Positions 1 through 7,251 of a DNA stretch of 9,081 nt are shown piece by piece. Below the pieces are notes generated by a model. That model made no database searches. It had not been told where the DNA came from and was given only the letters and a program-made list of their open reading frames with translations. Within the stretch, counting starts at the first letter, position 1. Every line of letters begins with the position of its first letter. The translations under genes and the position numbers were made by a program. This DNA comes from Candidatus Helarchaeota archaeon (GTDB lineage Archaea; Asgardarchaeota; Lokiarchaeia; Helarchaeales; HEL-GB-A): contig JABXJU010000183.1 of assembly GCA_013375405.1 (NCBI GenBank), positions 1 to 9,081 on the forward strand, given 5' to 3'.

Positions 1-264
1 TTCATACACTAAGATAGATTGAGCAATTTTTTCATAATTAGTTTCGCAGATTGTTTTTAATCTCGTACTTGAACAGGTACGTTCATTATCCAGAACTAGA
101 ACTTTCCATCCCTTTAAAACACAGTTTTTTGCACATTGCATAACTAATGTGGATTTACCTGTTCCGCTTTCTCCATATATATGAATTAATGTTTTGAAAG
201 GAAGCCCATTTTTTATCAATGAATCTAAATTTTGGATTCCAGTTGAAATGGTTTCCTCTGCCAC
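1..264 (-). CDS. radB: RadB-like RecA/Rad51-family ATPase, N-terminal part (partial)
   Basis: Reading the minus strand from a GTG at 264-262 gives 88 residues, open to the window edge, so the C-terminal part is missing. The protein begins almost at once with ISTGIQNLDSLI, the usual entry to a RecA/Rad51 core, followed by the Walker A loop GESGTGKST at residues 31-39. A second strand, VLVLDNE (residues 55-61), sits where RadA/RadB have the DTE containing the catalytic glutamate (E61 here). There is no N-terminal helix-hairpin-helix domain, which fits RadB, the short archaeal RadA paralogue thought to assist homologous recombination, better than RadA itself. GTG is chosen because an in-frame TAA lies 13 codons upstream and a GAGG lies 8 bases before it. 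The gene is divergent from the sugar kinase across 100 bases. A KaiC-like or other RecA-superfamily ATPase is possible, since the Walker B and DNA-binding loops are outside the window. Confidence 0.72.
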   Translation of the reverse strand, partial: MAEETISTGIQNLDSLIKNGLPFKTLIHIYGESGTGKSTLVMQCAKNCVLKGWKVLVLDNERTCSSTRLKTICETNYEKIAQSILVYE

Positions 265-364
265 AAGATATTCCTCATAATCAGTTGATAAATCCTTTAG
301 TTGTTATTGTGGAAATATCTTTAATAAGAACATTTAATTCTTACTTTAAAATAAGGCGAAAACT
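265..364. promoter_or_regulatory. Divergent promoter region between radB-like gene and sugar kinase
   Basis: These 100 bases lie between two divergent start codons, so both promoters should be here. On the plus strand TTTAATAAG at 320-328, preceded by a purine-rich GGAAATATC, could be a TATA box with a BRE for the kinase. A second AT-rich run, TTTAAAATAAGG, lies about 345-356 and contains the AAGG that may serve as the ribosome binding site. No operator palindrome stands out. The TATA assignment is by eye only. Confidence 0.3.
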
Positions 365-1534
365 ATGAAGAATAGAAAGATGAAAATTGTAACATATTTG
401 AAAGCGAAGTATAAGAGTGAAGAAAGTAAGATTAAGATTGCTGTTAGTCCCGGGCGCGCAAATTTAATTGGAGGGCATACTGATTATAATATGGGATTTG
501 TACTCCCCTGCGCATTGGATAAGGATACGATGCTTGCGGCAGCACCAAACCAGACTGATATCGTTAATCTATATTCATTAAATTTGAAAAAGTCTGTTTC
601 CTTTTCCTTGAAAAACTTAGAGTTTAAAGCAGAGGACAGATGGGCGAATTATGCGAAAGGAATATGTTATTATTTAATGCAAGCTGGATATGAGATTGGG
701 GGAATTGATGGAGTTCTCCACGGCACGGTTCCCATCGGAAGTGGTATGTCATCCTCAGCAGCATTAGAAACGAGTATCGGATATGTTTTTCAGTTGTTAT
801 ATAATTTAGATATTCCTCCCTTAGAATTAATCAAAATTGCTTATCGAGCTGAACGTGAATTTGTAGGTGTTCAATGTGGTATCATGGATCAATATGTAAG
901 TGTTGCTGGTGAAAAAAACAGTGTAATATTCATAGATTGCAGATCCTTAGACTATGAAGTCATTAAAATGCCAAGTGAAGATATAAGCGTTTTAATTTTA
1001 CATACGAATGTTAAACGTGCAGCAGGATCTGCCTTAAATGATAGAAAAAATGAATGTTTTGATGCAGTAAAAATATTACAAAAACATGATTCTTCAATTG
1101 AAGCCTTACGAGATGTGACGCCTGAATTTTTTGAAAAATACAAAGGAGATCTTCCACATACTCTTCAAAAAAGGGTTCAACATGTCATATATGAAAATCA
1201 AAGAGTAATAGATGCAAAGAAAGCTTTACAACAGGGCGATTTGGAGCTCCTAGGGAAATTAATGCTAGAATCGCATCAGAGTCTAGCTGATTTATATGAA
1301 GTAAGTAGTAAAGAATTGGATGCGATGGTAAAAATCTCAAAAGAGGTTCCAGGAGTAATTGGAAGCCGAATGACAGGAGCAGGTTTAGGAGGAGCAGTAG
1401 TAAGTCTAGTGGAAAAGGGAAAAGTGGATAAGTTAATGAATGAAGTTCTTCTTGAGTATCCGAAAATAACTAACAAACAGCCGATAGCTTATTATTGTAG
1501 TATTTCAGACGGTGTTAGAGAGGTTCCAGTGTAA
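365..1534 (+). CDS. Galactokinase-family (GHMP) sugar kinase with altered sugar-binding residues
   Basis: A 389-residue GHMP kinase of normal galactokinase length. Family members phosphorylate C1 of a sugar with ATP in the cytosol, as in the Leloir pathway. Motif 1 is SPGRANLIGGHTDYN (28-42). The ATP-binding loop is PIGSGMSSSAALE (123-135). The catalytic aspartate is D175 in GIMDQ, and the third motif is RMTGAGLGG (335-343). R31, H38, D40 and D175, matching human GALK1 R37, H44, D46 and D186, are present. The glutamate that normally follows NLIG (human E43) is glycine here (G37, codon GGG at 473-475), and the position of human Y236 is leucine (L224, TTA at 1034-1036). Both residues normally contact galactose, so the substrate may be a pentose, a uronic acid or another sugar; I therefore give no gene symbol. 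The start is the first ATG, about 8 bases after AAGG; M6 is an alternative. It probably shares a transcript with tldD, 44 bases downstream. Confidence 0.9.
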   Translation: MKNRKMKIVTYLKAKYKSEESKIKIAVSPGRANLIGGHTDYNMGFVLPCALDKDTMLAAAPNQTDIVNLYSLNLKKSVSFSLKNLEFKAEDRWANYAKGICYYLMQAGYEIGGIDGVLHGTVPIGSGMSSSAALETSIGYVFQLLYNLDIPPLELIKIAYRAEREFVGVQCGIMDQYVSVAGEKNSVIFIDCRSLDYEVIKMPSEDISVLILHTNVKRAAGSALNDRKNECFDAVKILQKHDSSIEALRDVTPEFFEKYKGDLPHTLQKRVQHVIYENQRVIDAKKALQQGDLELLGKLMLESHQSLADLYEVSSKELDAMVKISKEVPGVIGSRMTGAGLGGAVVSLVEKGKVDKLMNEVLLEYPKITNKQPIAYYCSISDGVREVPV

Positions 1535-1564
1535 TTAGTATTTTATAATTTAATTTCAATTCAA

Positions 1565-1570
1565 AGAGGG
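1565..1570 (+). promoter_or_regulatory. Shine-Dalgarno site fixing the TTG start of tldD
   Basis: AGAGGG lies 8 bases before the TTG at 1579-1581. No ATG lies nearby that would keep the conserved N-terminal segment, so this site decides the non-ATG start. Confidence 0.5.
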
Positions 1571-1578
1571 TTCGGATT

Positions 1579-2970
1579 TTGATTGACTTTTTAGAAAAGC
1601 TTATTGATCAGTCTATGCAAAAGGGCGCAGAATTTATTGATTTACGACTTCAAAATAATCATTACAACCACATTAATTTAATTAATGGTAAGACTCGTAA
1701 TATGGTTTCTGCAATTGATAAAGGTATTGGTATTCGAGTTTTTATAACCGGTGGGTGGGGATTCTCATTCACTGATAAACTTGATAAGGAATCAATCACT
1801 AAGACCATGCATTCAGCGCTTAAAATAGCTCAAATAACGGGTGAAAAAGCAAAAGTCAAATTCGAACTTATTGAGCAACCAACCCACCAAAAGAAAATCT
1901 CATTTCCCCAAAAAAAGAAACTTTTAGATGTTTCAATTGATGAAAAATTAAATCTAGCAATAATTTTAGATAAACAAGCAAAAGAATTCGACCCTCGAAT
2001 CATTAATACTAATACAGCTTATTTGGATTTTGTTGGGGATCAATTAGTGTTAAATTCTTATGGAACCCGACTTGAAATGGAGGTAAACTTTATTAGGATT
2101 GCAAGTGTTAATTATGCTTTCGAGGCTGGAATCCGACAGAGGGGTTCCGAGAGTATAGGCGGAACTGGTGGATTCGAGCTCGTCGAATCTGAAAAAGGAC
2201 AAAACTTAGGGAAAATCGCGTCTGAAAAGGCAATTCGGCTGTTAAAGGCGGTTCCTGCTAAAGCAGGCAAATTTACAGTCATTATGGACCCAAATCTTAC
2301 TGGAGTTTTTGTTCATGAAGCCTTTGGTCATGCATGCGAAGCTGACGCAGTCCTTTCAGGTGAATCAATCCTTGCAGATAAAATTGGAACCCAAGTTGGA
2401 CTAGACACAGTAACAATTGTTGATGATCCAACGCTTAAAGGCAATTTTGGATATTATCCCTACGACAATGAGGGTAGCATCTCACGAAAGAAGAATTTAG
2501 TAGAAAAGGGAATTTTAAAGAATTTTCTTCATAGTTTAGAAACGGCCAGTCGTCTAAAGACTCAACCCACAGGAAATGCCCGTTCTCAAAATTATCGAAA
2601 TATACCGTTGGTACGCATGTCAAATACATTTTTTCAACCAGGTTCATGGTCAATCGAAGAATTATTTGAAGAAGTAAAAAATGGCCTCTTTTTAGAGGGT
2701 TGGACGTATGGTTATACAGATCCTACTAAAGGATCTTTTACTTTTAAATGTAAACAGGCCTTTATTATTAAAAATAGTGAAAAAGGTAAATTATTACGTG
2801 ATGTTGCTTTATCTGGAATGACACTGGAAACATTAAACAATGTAATTGGTTTTGGACGCGATTTAGAATTTTCAGAGGGATATTGCGGAAAAGGAGGACA
2901 AAATGTCCCAGTTAGCGATGGAGGCCCTCATGTTGCCATTTCTGGGGCGATAATTGGCGGGCTAAAATGA
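1579..2970 (+). CDS. tldD: TldD metallopeptidase, catalytic subunit
   Basis: A 463-residue TldD/PmbA-family protein of normal length. The zinc site is intact: HEAFGH at residues 246-251 (HExxxH), followed by C253, and a C-terminal YCGKGGQNVPV with C436 where E. coli TldD carries its last metal ligand. Other family signatures are DNEGSISRKK, PTGNARSQNYRNIP and the NTFFQPG segment. In bacteria TldD with TldE forms a heteromeric protease that trims unfolded or modified peptides such as microcin B17 precursor and the CcdA antitoxin; archaeal substrates are not established. Translation begins at TTG 1579, with AGAGGG 8 bases upstream. It follows the sugar kinase by 44 bases, so co-transcription is likely. 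Its partner TldE lies about 2.35 kb downstream on the same strand, separated by a flavoprotein gene; the two are often adjacent in other genomes. Confidence 0.93.
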   Translation: MIDFLEKLIDQSMQKGAEFIDLRLQNNHYNHINLINGKTRNMVSAIDKGIGIRVFITGGWGFSFTDKLDKESITKTMHSALKIAQITGEKAKVKFELIEQPTHQKKISFPQKKKLLDVSIDEKLNLAIILDKQAKEFDPRIINTNTAYLDFVGDQLVLNSYGTRLEMEVNFIRIASVNYAFEAGIRQRGSESIGGTGGFELVESEKGQNLGKIASEKAIRLLKAVPAKAGKFTVIMDPNLTGVFVHEAFGHACEADAVLSGESILADKIGTQVGLDTVTIVDDPTLKGNFGYYPYDNEGSISRKKNLVEKGILKNFLHSLETASRLKTQPTGNARSQNYRNIPLVRMSNTFFQPGSWSIEELFEEVKNGLFLEGWTYGYTDPTKGSFTFKCKQAFIIKNSEKGKLLRDVALSGMTLETLNNVIGFGRDLEFSEGYCGKGGQNVPVSDGGPHVAISGAIIGGLK

Positions 2971-2981
2971 CCCATACCACT

Positions 2982-3146
2982 TTAATATTCTCTTATAATA
3001 TTAATTCTTTGCTTATTTTCAGAATAAGAAAATTTGTTCATTTTTGACCATCCTACCAAGATATCTCTTAAGACAATCCCTGTTCTATAACCTCTTACTC
3101 TACAATATCTCACTTTTTCACTCCAATCATCAATTTTATACCCCAT
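2982..3146 (-). CDS. Possible small basic protein, unrecognised
   Basis: A 54-codon minus-strand ORF from ATG 3146-3144 to TAA at 2982-2984, tail to tail with tldD and 11 bases from its stop. It begins MGYKIDDWSEKVRYCRVRGY and is rich in Lys and Arg. An AGGAT lies about 5 bases before the ATG, and an in-frame upstream ATG at 3194 gives a 70-residue alternative. The minus strand is clearly purine-rich across the ORF, as in the accepted genes here, which mildly supports coding on this strand. I recognise no domain. It could equally be a remnant or a chance ORF in an AT-rich gap. Confidence 0.27.
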   Translation of the reverse strand: MGYKIDDWSEKVRYCRVRGYRTGIVLRDILVGWSKMNKFSYSENKQRINIIREY

Positions 3147-3194
3147 CTTTATCCTAATTGCGTTTAAATTATTATAATTATTTAAACATATCAT

Positions 3195-3366
3195 AATTCT
3201 TCCACAGATTTAAAATATTTTAAGATATTGATACAGTCGCGACTTATAAGAATCTCAATCCACATGAACGAGATGGCTCTGTTATAAATTTGGGGGCGTG
3301 TAAAGTACCTAGAAATAAAAAATAATTTAATTATTGATTTTTTAATAAACAATGGGTTGATAGAAA
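3195..3366 (+). other. Intergenic region upstream of the flavoprotein gene
   Basis: These 172 bases hold no ORF of note and no tRNA. Possible promoter elements are TTATAAAT near 3280-3287 and an AT-only imperfect inverted repeat (AAAAAATAAT at 3317-3326 against ATTATTGATTTTTT from 3330), which ends about 23 bases before the ATG. GGTTGAT just before the start codon resembles the archaeal GGTGAT ribosome binding site with one change. The promoter reading is weak. Confidence 0.3.
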
Positions 3367-4797
3367 ATGTCGAATTATGATATTATAATTGTAGGGGCAG
3401 GCCCTGGTGGTAGTACGGCGGCGAAATATGGAGCGGAAAAAGGATTTAAGACCATTATGTTTGAACGGTCAGAAATACCAGGTCAGAAAAATTGTTCAGG
3501 AACGGCGTTATCCCCCAAAGTTTTTAGAGATTTTAAATATCTTAAACCAGATCTTGGATTGGAGTCGGTCCGAATTGCGAAAATGGCTACTGCACACTTC
3601 ATTAACGAGAATCTCGAAGAAAAGACGTTCTTTGGATTTTCAGCCTCCACCATGGCAAATTATCCGGAAGCTCGGGATTTTCTTACGGTTAACGTCTATC
3701 GAGCAGAACTTGATCCATATCTAGCGGAACTGGCAGTGACGGCAGGAGCGGAATTGAAGACTTCTACCTTAATAACAGACCTTTTACGTAATGAAAAAAA
3801 CCAAATTATTGGGGTTAAGGATGGAAATGATAATAAATATTATGGGAAACTCGTTTTAGGCGCAGATGGCGTGATTTCAACAATCGCAAATAAAAGTGGA
3901 TTGCGGAAGCAATGGGATCAAGATGACTTAACCCTTATGGTCACCTACGATTTTGAGGCCCCTAAGGAGAAGATTGACAAAGTTTTTGCAAATAATGCTT
4001 TACATTATTGGTTTTCTTCAGCATTCCCAGTGGCATATTCGTTTTTTCATGCGAATGGAGTTCATGTAGGGGTTGGGCACTTTGTAAACGCGTGGGATAA
4101 AAATCCAAAATATTATTTGAATAAATTTTTAGAAGTTCCTGCATTGAAACAGCAATTAGAACTCGTTGATGGGCGCCCACGAGAATTTCAAGCTCATTTA
4201 TTAACGTTTGTTAAGGAGCCCGTGCAGACATATTCGACAGATGGCGTATTATTAATAGGAGATGCTGCAGGTTTCCCATGTCCCCTTGAAGCGGAGGGGA
4301 TTTATTATGCGATGCTCTCAGGGAAAATCGCCGTGGAGGTTTGTGAGCAATTTCTCACTACTGGAGATTACCAAATCCTCAGTCAATATGAAACCCAATG
4401 GAAAAATTCACCAATTGGAGAAGAGTTTGAGTTAGGGTTGGAAATCTGGAATTTCATTCGTGAGGTTCCCTTTTCGATGGATGCAGCCAAGTGGTTGGTT
4501 CCTTTCATTAACGATGTTTTTTATTCGTTACTAAATGTTGGGGAGAGTCATACTTATAATCTCGCGAATTTCATGCCAAATACGGCACGATATCAAAAAT
4601 TCTTACCAACTATATTAAAATACGTTACACCAGTAATAGCTCCTATTACAGAGCGTATAATTGAAGATAAAATCAATGAATTGCTTCCCCAATTCATTCC
4701 TGATTCCATTAAGGCATTAGGCCGACGATCTTTACAGGGATGGAAGAAAATTAGAAAAAAAATAACAACATTGTTGTACAGATCACTTAGAACGTGA
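3367..4797 (+). CDS. Geranylgeranyl reductase/FixC-family FAD-dependent oxidoreductase
   Basis: A 476-residue flavoprotein. The N-terminus has the FAD dinucleotide fold YDIIIVGAGPGGSTAA (4-19) and E33 ending the second strand. Next comes PGQKNCSG (38-45), where C43 sits in the family's conserved Cys-Gly region. HYWFSSAFP (213-221) resembles the YxWxFP substrate motif of archaeal reductases, and GDAAGFPCPLEAEGI from 298 is the second FAD-binding motif. Archaeal members saturate geranylgeranyl chains of membrane lipids; the related FixC and ETF:quinone oxidoreductases pass electrons from ETF to quinone. No ferredoxin-like FixX or ETF gene is in view, which mildly favours a lipid or general reductase role. 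The last 40 residues are basic and amphipathic, suggesting peripheral membrane attachment. The gene lies between tldD and tldE with about 400 and 520 bases of flanking non-coding DNA, so it is probably its own transcription unit. Confidence 0.85.
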   Translation: MSNYDIIIVGAGPGGSTAAKYGAEKGFKTIMFERSEIPGQKNCSGTALSPKVFRDFKYLKPDLGLESVRIAKMATAHFINENLEEKTFFGFSASTMANYPEARDFLTVNVYRAELDPYLAELAVTAGAELKTSTLITDLLRNEKNQIIGVKDGNDNKYYGKLVLGADGVISTIANKSGLRKQWDQDDLTLMVTYDFEAPKEKIDKVFANNALHYWFSSAFPVAYSFFHANGVHVGVGHFVNAWDKNPKYYLNKFLEVPALKQQLELVDGRPREFQAHLLTFVKEPVQTYSTDGVLLIGDAAGFPCPLEAEGIYYAMLSGKIAVEVCEQFLTTGDYQILSQYETQWKNSPIGEEFELGLEIWNFIREVPFSMDAAKWLVPFINDVFYSLLNVGESHTYNLANFMPNTARYQKFLPTILKYVTPVIAPITERIIEDKINELLPQFIPDSIKALGRRSLQGWKKIRKKITTLLYRSLRT

Positions 4798-4803
4798 GAC
4801 TGA

Positions 4804-4875
4804 CTACTTATTACCACCAGCGAGTATGTATAACAAAACGGCGATTACAGCCATAAAAATATAGAATTGAATCAT
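4804..4875 (-). CDS. Putative 23-residue single-span membrane peptide
   Basis: A minus-strand ATG at 4875-4873 opens a 23-codon ORF ending in TAG at 4806-4804, seven bases from the flavoprotein stop and tail to tail with it. The peptide begins MIQFYIFMAVIAV and continues with an unbroken hydrophobic run of about 19 residues, then GGNK, so it would be one membrane helix with a short polar end. No clear Shine-Dalgarno lies at the right distance (only AGG directly before the ATG), though archaeal leaderless starts exist. AT-rich DNA easily encodes hydrophobic stretches, so this may be chance. Confidence 0.27.
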   Translation of the reverse strand: MIQFYIFMAVIAVLLYILAGGNK

Positions 4876-5102
4876 CCTATATTCAAGAGTTATGTGATGA
4901 GAATCTTAATTTTATTTGGATTTACCGAACTAGGAAATTTCTGATGCGAATTAAAGGCATCTACTATATTGCCCATTATATTCAAAAAACGGAAAAATCC
5001 TCAGTAGTAGATTCATCAAAGTGTGGGCGTTAGAAGAATAAATAAAGAATATATACTCACAATTCGCCTTCTGAAAAGTTATAAACTGTAAATCATTGAG
5101 CT

Positions 5103-5300
5103 TATCTTTCTCCGTGGGTAATTCCGCCACCTTCACAAAATGGAATAATATAAATAAATTGAAAAAATTTTAAGAAATAATTTGAATGATCTTGTTTAGA
5201 TACTACCAGTGAGAATAGTTTGTCCCCAGAATACATTCGTATATCAATTGGAACTGCTGCTCTCATGCCCAAAAATGTCGTAGTTGGAGGACTTGAATGA
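5103..5300 (+). pseudogene. Possible decayed reading frame upstream of tldE
   Basis: One plus-strand frame reads YLSPWVIPPPSQNGII, then four stop codons interrupt about 16 codons, then about 36 open codons run to TGA 5298-5300. That last stretch includes SPEYIRISIGTAALMPKN. It looks more protein-like than random AT-rich DNA and could be a short peptide started at TTG 5220, or the relic of a lost gene. I cannot name a family. Confidence 0.15.
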
Positions 5301-5306
5301 TTTTTC

Positions 5307-5314
5307 AAGGAGAT
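5307..5314 (+). promoter_or_regulatory. Strong Shine-Dalgarno for tldE
   Basis: AAGGAGAT lies 7 bases before the ATG at 5322 and supports that start over later in-frame codons. Confidence 0.6.
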
Positions 5315-5321
5315 TTGAGAT

Positions 5322-6674
5322 ATGGTATATATTGAATTTGGAAGAAAATGTTTACAATTAGCTGAAAGCCAAGGAGTTGACCATACCGAAGTTTTTATCA
5401 CAAATGCAAGATTGATTTCTGCGTCAATTGAAAAAGGGTCAATAAAATCAGCCAAAGACTCTTATGATCATGGTATTTCGATTCGAGTTGTTTGTGATGG
5501 TTCTATTGGATTCTCATTTTCAACAGATTTTGAATGGAAATCATTAGAAAATATGGTTATAACGGCTGTGAAGCTTAGTAAAACAGGCATTCCAGACCCT
5601 GATTTCCAAGATTTTCCACATCCTAGCTCATATCCCCCAGTGAAAGGTATGTTTGATAAGAAAATATCCACAATTGAAATCGAAACAGCATTGGATTATT
5701 GTTTAAGGACAGCAACTGCTGCAAATCTTGAAAAACGAGTATCGGCAATTAATATAGGATTTGATTGTGATACAGTGGAAAATTATCTGCTTAATTCAAA
5801 TGGTATAGAAGAGAGTTCAAGGGGAACTGGAATTCAAATTACTGCTGAAATCACCGCTAAAGAAAATTCAGAAAGGAGCTCTGGATTTGAATTTCAAGCC
5901 TCTAGATTTCTAAAAGAAGTGAATCCTGAATTTACTGGGAGATCCGCAGCTGAAACAGCATTAAAAAGCCTTCATGCTAAAAATATTGAAACAGGTACAT
6001 ATCCTGTTATCCTTCATCCCTTCGCGGCGGCCATGTTATTCTCAAGCGCAATTGGTGCTGCGACTAATGCAGAATCTGTACAATACAAAAGAACTTTTTT
6101 GACTAATCTTAGGAAACAAACTATAGCTGCGGATATATTCAATGTCACTGATGATGGTTTATTGATCAATAAAAACGGAATTGCGGGTTTAGGAACCTCT
6201 AAATATGATGGAGAGGGCGTTCCCAGGCAAGTTACACCTCTCATTTCGAATGGAGTGTTAAAAAATTTCCTATATGACTCCTATACTGCAGGAAAAGAGG
6301 GGATTCAAAGTACTGGAAATGCGTCCAGAGCTTCGTACAGATCCATTCCTTCAATTGGTATAAGCAATTTACAGATAATAGGCAAAAAAGGGGATCTAAA
6401 TTCTTTCATTTCTGAAACAAAAAAGGGGATATTACTCTATTACACCTGGGATCACCCTAATATCGCAACTGGTGATTTTTCTGGGCTGATTAGCTTGGGT
6501 TTTAAAATTGAAAATGGGACAATATCCTATCCATTAAAAAAAGCAATGCTAGGAATTAACATGCTCGACTTCTTTAAACAAATATATGCAGTGGGTACCG
6601 ATTATCGGGAAATATACCAAATAGTAACCCCCTCAATCTGCGTATCAAAAGTAAAAATTGCAGGAGCCAACTGA
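5322..6674 (+). CDS. pmbA: TldE/PmbA, non-catalytic partner of TldD
   Basis: A 450-residue TldD/PmbA-family protein with the TldE signatures. The segment HPFAAAMLFSSAIGAATNAE (232-251) aligns without gaps to the zinc-site segment of TldD in this window (residues 237-256), but S241, S242 and A246 replace the metal-binding His, Glu and His. The C-terminal TGDFSG (383-388), followed by GFKIENGTISYPLKKA, is typical of TldE rather than TldD. In bacteria TldE forms the heterodimer with TldD and shapes the chamber around the catalytic site in TldD. The start is set by AAGGAGAT 7 bases upstream. The gene is separated from tldD by the flavoprotein gene and two long gaps, so the subunits are likely transcribed separately. 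A poly-T tract follows the stop within 16 bases. Confidence 0.92.
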   Translation: MVYIEFGRKCLQLAESQGVDHTEVFITNARLISASIEKGSIKSAKDSYDHGISIRVVCDGSIGFSFSTDFEWKSLENMVITAVKLSKTGIPDPDFQDFPHPSSYPPVKGMFDKKISTIEIETALDYCLRTATAANLEKRVSAINIGFDCDTVENYLLNSNGIEESSRGTGIQITAEITAKENSERSSGFEFQASRFLKEVNPEFTGRSAAETALKSLHAKNIETGTYPVILHPFAAAMLFSSAIGAATNAESVQYKRTFLTNLRKQTIAADIFNVTDDGLLINKNGIAGLGTSKYDGEGVPRQVTPLISNGVLKNFLYDSYTAGKEGIQSTGNASRASYRSIPSIGISNLQIIGKKGDLNSFISETKKGILLYYTWDHPNIATGDFSGLISLGFKIENGTISYPLKKAMLGINMLDFFKQIYAVGTDYREIYQIVTPSICVSKVKIAGAN

Positions 6675-6684
6675 GTTCGATTGA

Positions 6685-6690
6685 TTTTTT
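6685..6690 (+). terminator. Oligo-T tract after tldE
   Basis: A run of six T residues starts 11 bases after the tldE stop. Archaeal RNA polymerase can terminate at U-tracts without a hairpin. The assignment rests on position only. Confidence 0.3.
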
Positions 6691-6799
6691 AGGATCTTAA
6701 TGCATTTCATCCTCACTCAAGATCTCTTTCCTTACCACAAGTAGATATGGTTCAAGAGTTTTGGGTCAGCAGTTGGGTCTTCTCCAAAGACGAATAACC

Positions 6800-6830
6800 A
6801 AAAAATATGAGGATATATCTATATTTTTTT
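6800..6830. terminator. AT hairpin with T7 tail
   Basis: AAAAAATAT at 6800-6808 and ATATTTTTT at 6821-6829 form a perfect 9-base inverted repeat around a 12-base loop, ending in seven T residues. It could end transcripts from tldE, or act in both directions because both arms are A/T runs. An all-AT stem is weak, so chance is possible. Confidence 0.3.
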
Positions 6831-6913
6831 ACGTGAAATGGGCAATAATATCAGTTAAATTTTAAAAAGTATTCTTTTTTGATTTATAGCAGTTACAGGA
6901 TGTTAAAAAATAC

Positions 6914-6994
6914 ATGCGAATCAATCCGGATTTTAGGACTTTTTCTCCGGAAATAAGTATTAACTTCATGGAAAAAAATGGACCGGTGAATTAA
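6914..6994 (+). CDS. Short ORF overlapping the next small gene
   Basis: ATG 6914 opens 26 codons, starting MRINPDFRTFSPEISINF, and ends in TAA at 6992-6994. That stop shares one base with the ATG of the next ORF (TAATG), an arrangement typical of translational coupling. The frame is open back to a TAG at 6887. No good ribosome binding site precedes the ATG. It may be a leader ORF for the 43-residue ORF or the front part of a frameshifted small gene. I recognise no domain. Confidence 0.25.
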   Translation: MRINPDFRTFSPEISINFMEKNGPVN

Positions 6995-7125
6995 TGGGGG
7001 TAATTAGAAACCTATTTAGAAAAATTCTCATAAAGGTGTATGGAGAGTGGAGTCCAGACCAACAAGTATACGCCGAGCGGGTACTAAACTCCATATTTGG
7101 ATCAAAAGTAAAAAGCGAGAAATGA
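6994..7125 (+). CDS. Hypothetical 43-residue protein with good ribosome binding site
   Basis: ATG 6994-6996 to TGA 7123-7125 encodes 43 residues beginning MGVIRNLFRKILIKVYGEWS and ending in a basic SKVKSEK. The first 16 residues could form a basic amphipathic helix, and the second half (DQQVYAERVLNSIFG) also looks helical. GGTGA at 6985-6989 lies 4 bases before the ATG, the same geometry as the final ORF of the window at 8781-8792, which is the main support for translation. Base composition is less AT-rich than the surrounding gap. It is convergent with the phospholipase-like gene. I recognise no family; it could also be the 3' remnant of a larger gene. Confidence 0.42.
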   Translation: MGVIRNLFRKILIKVYGEWSPDQQVYAERVLNSIFGSKVKSEK

Positions 7126-7251
7126 TGAACACAGATTATTATTAAATGAATCAAAAATAGTTGATATTTCTTCATCTTTAATCCATTTATTGCTAATTAT
7201 CCTGTGTTTTAGTTATTCACTATAATTTTAAATTAGTATCAATAAAAGTTA

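Larger units (their letters stand above)
4876..5321. other. Intergenic gap before tldE with no accepted gene
   Basis: These 446 bases hold no ORF I accept. Minus-strand ORFs at 4951-5136 (GTG start) and 5102-5455 lack recognisable content, and the second overlaps the tldE start. On the plus strand the frame from 5103 to 5300 shows protein-like pieces broken by stops; see the separate entry. The last 15 bases carry the tldE ribosome binding site. No tRNA or strong hairpin was seen. Confidence 0.5.

Noticed and set aside
3250..3300. Possible tRNA or structured RNA before the flavoprotein gene
   Set aside because: Only a 5-base stem (ATCTC/GAGAT) could be paired and no T-loop or acceptor stem is present.
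4894..4944. GTGATGA followed 40 bases later by CTGA, like box C and box D of an archaeal guide sRNA
   Set aside because: No internal D'/C' pair at proper spacing and no terminal stem; the short motifs can occur by chance.
4951..5136. 61-codon minus-strand ORF with GTG start
   Set aside because: No ribosome binding site, overlaps another unsupported ORF, and its content is typical of AT-rich chance translation.
5102..5455. 117-codon minus-strand ORF across the start of tldE
   Set aside because: It overlaps the well-supported tldE start and ribosome binding site, and shows no recognisable domain.
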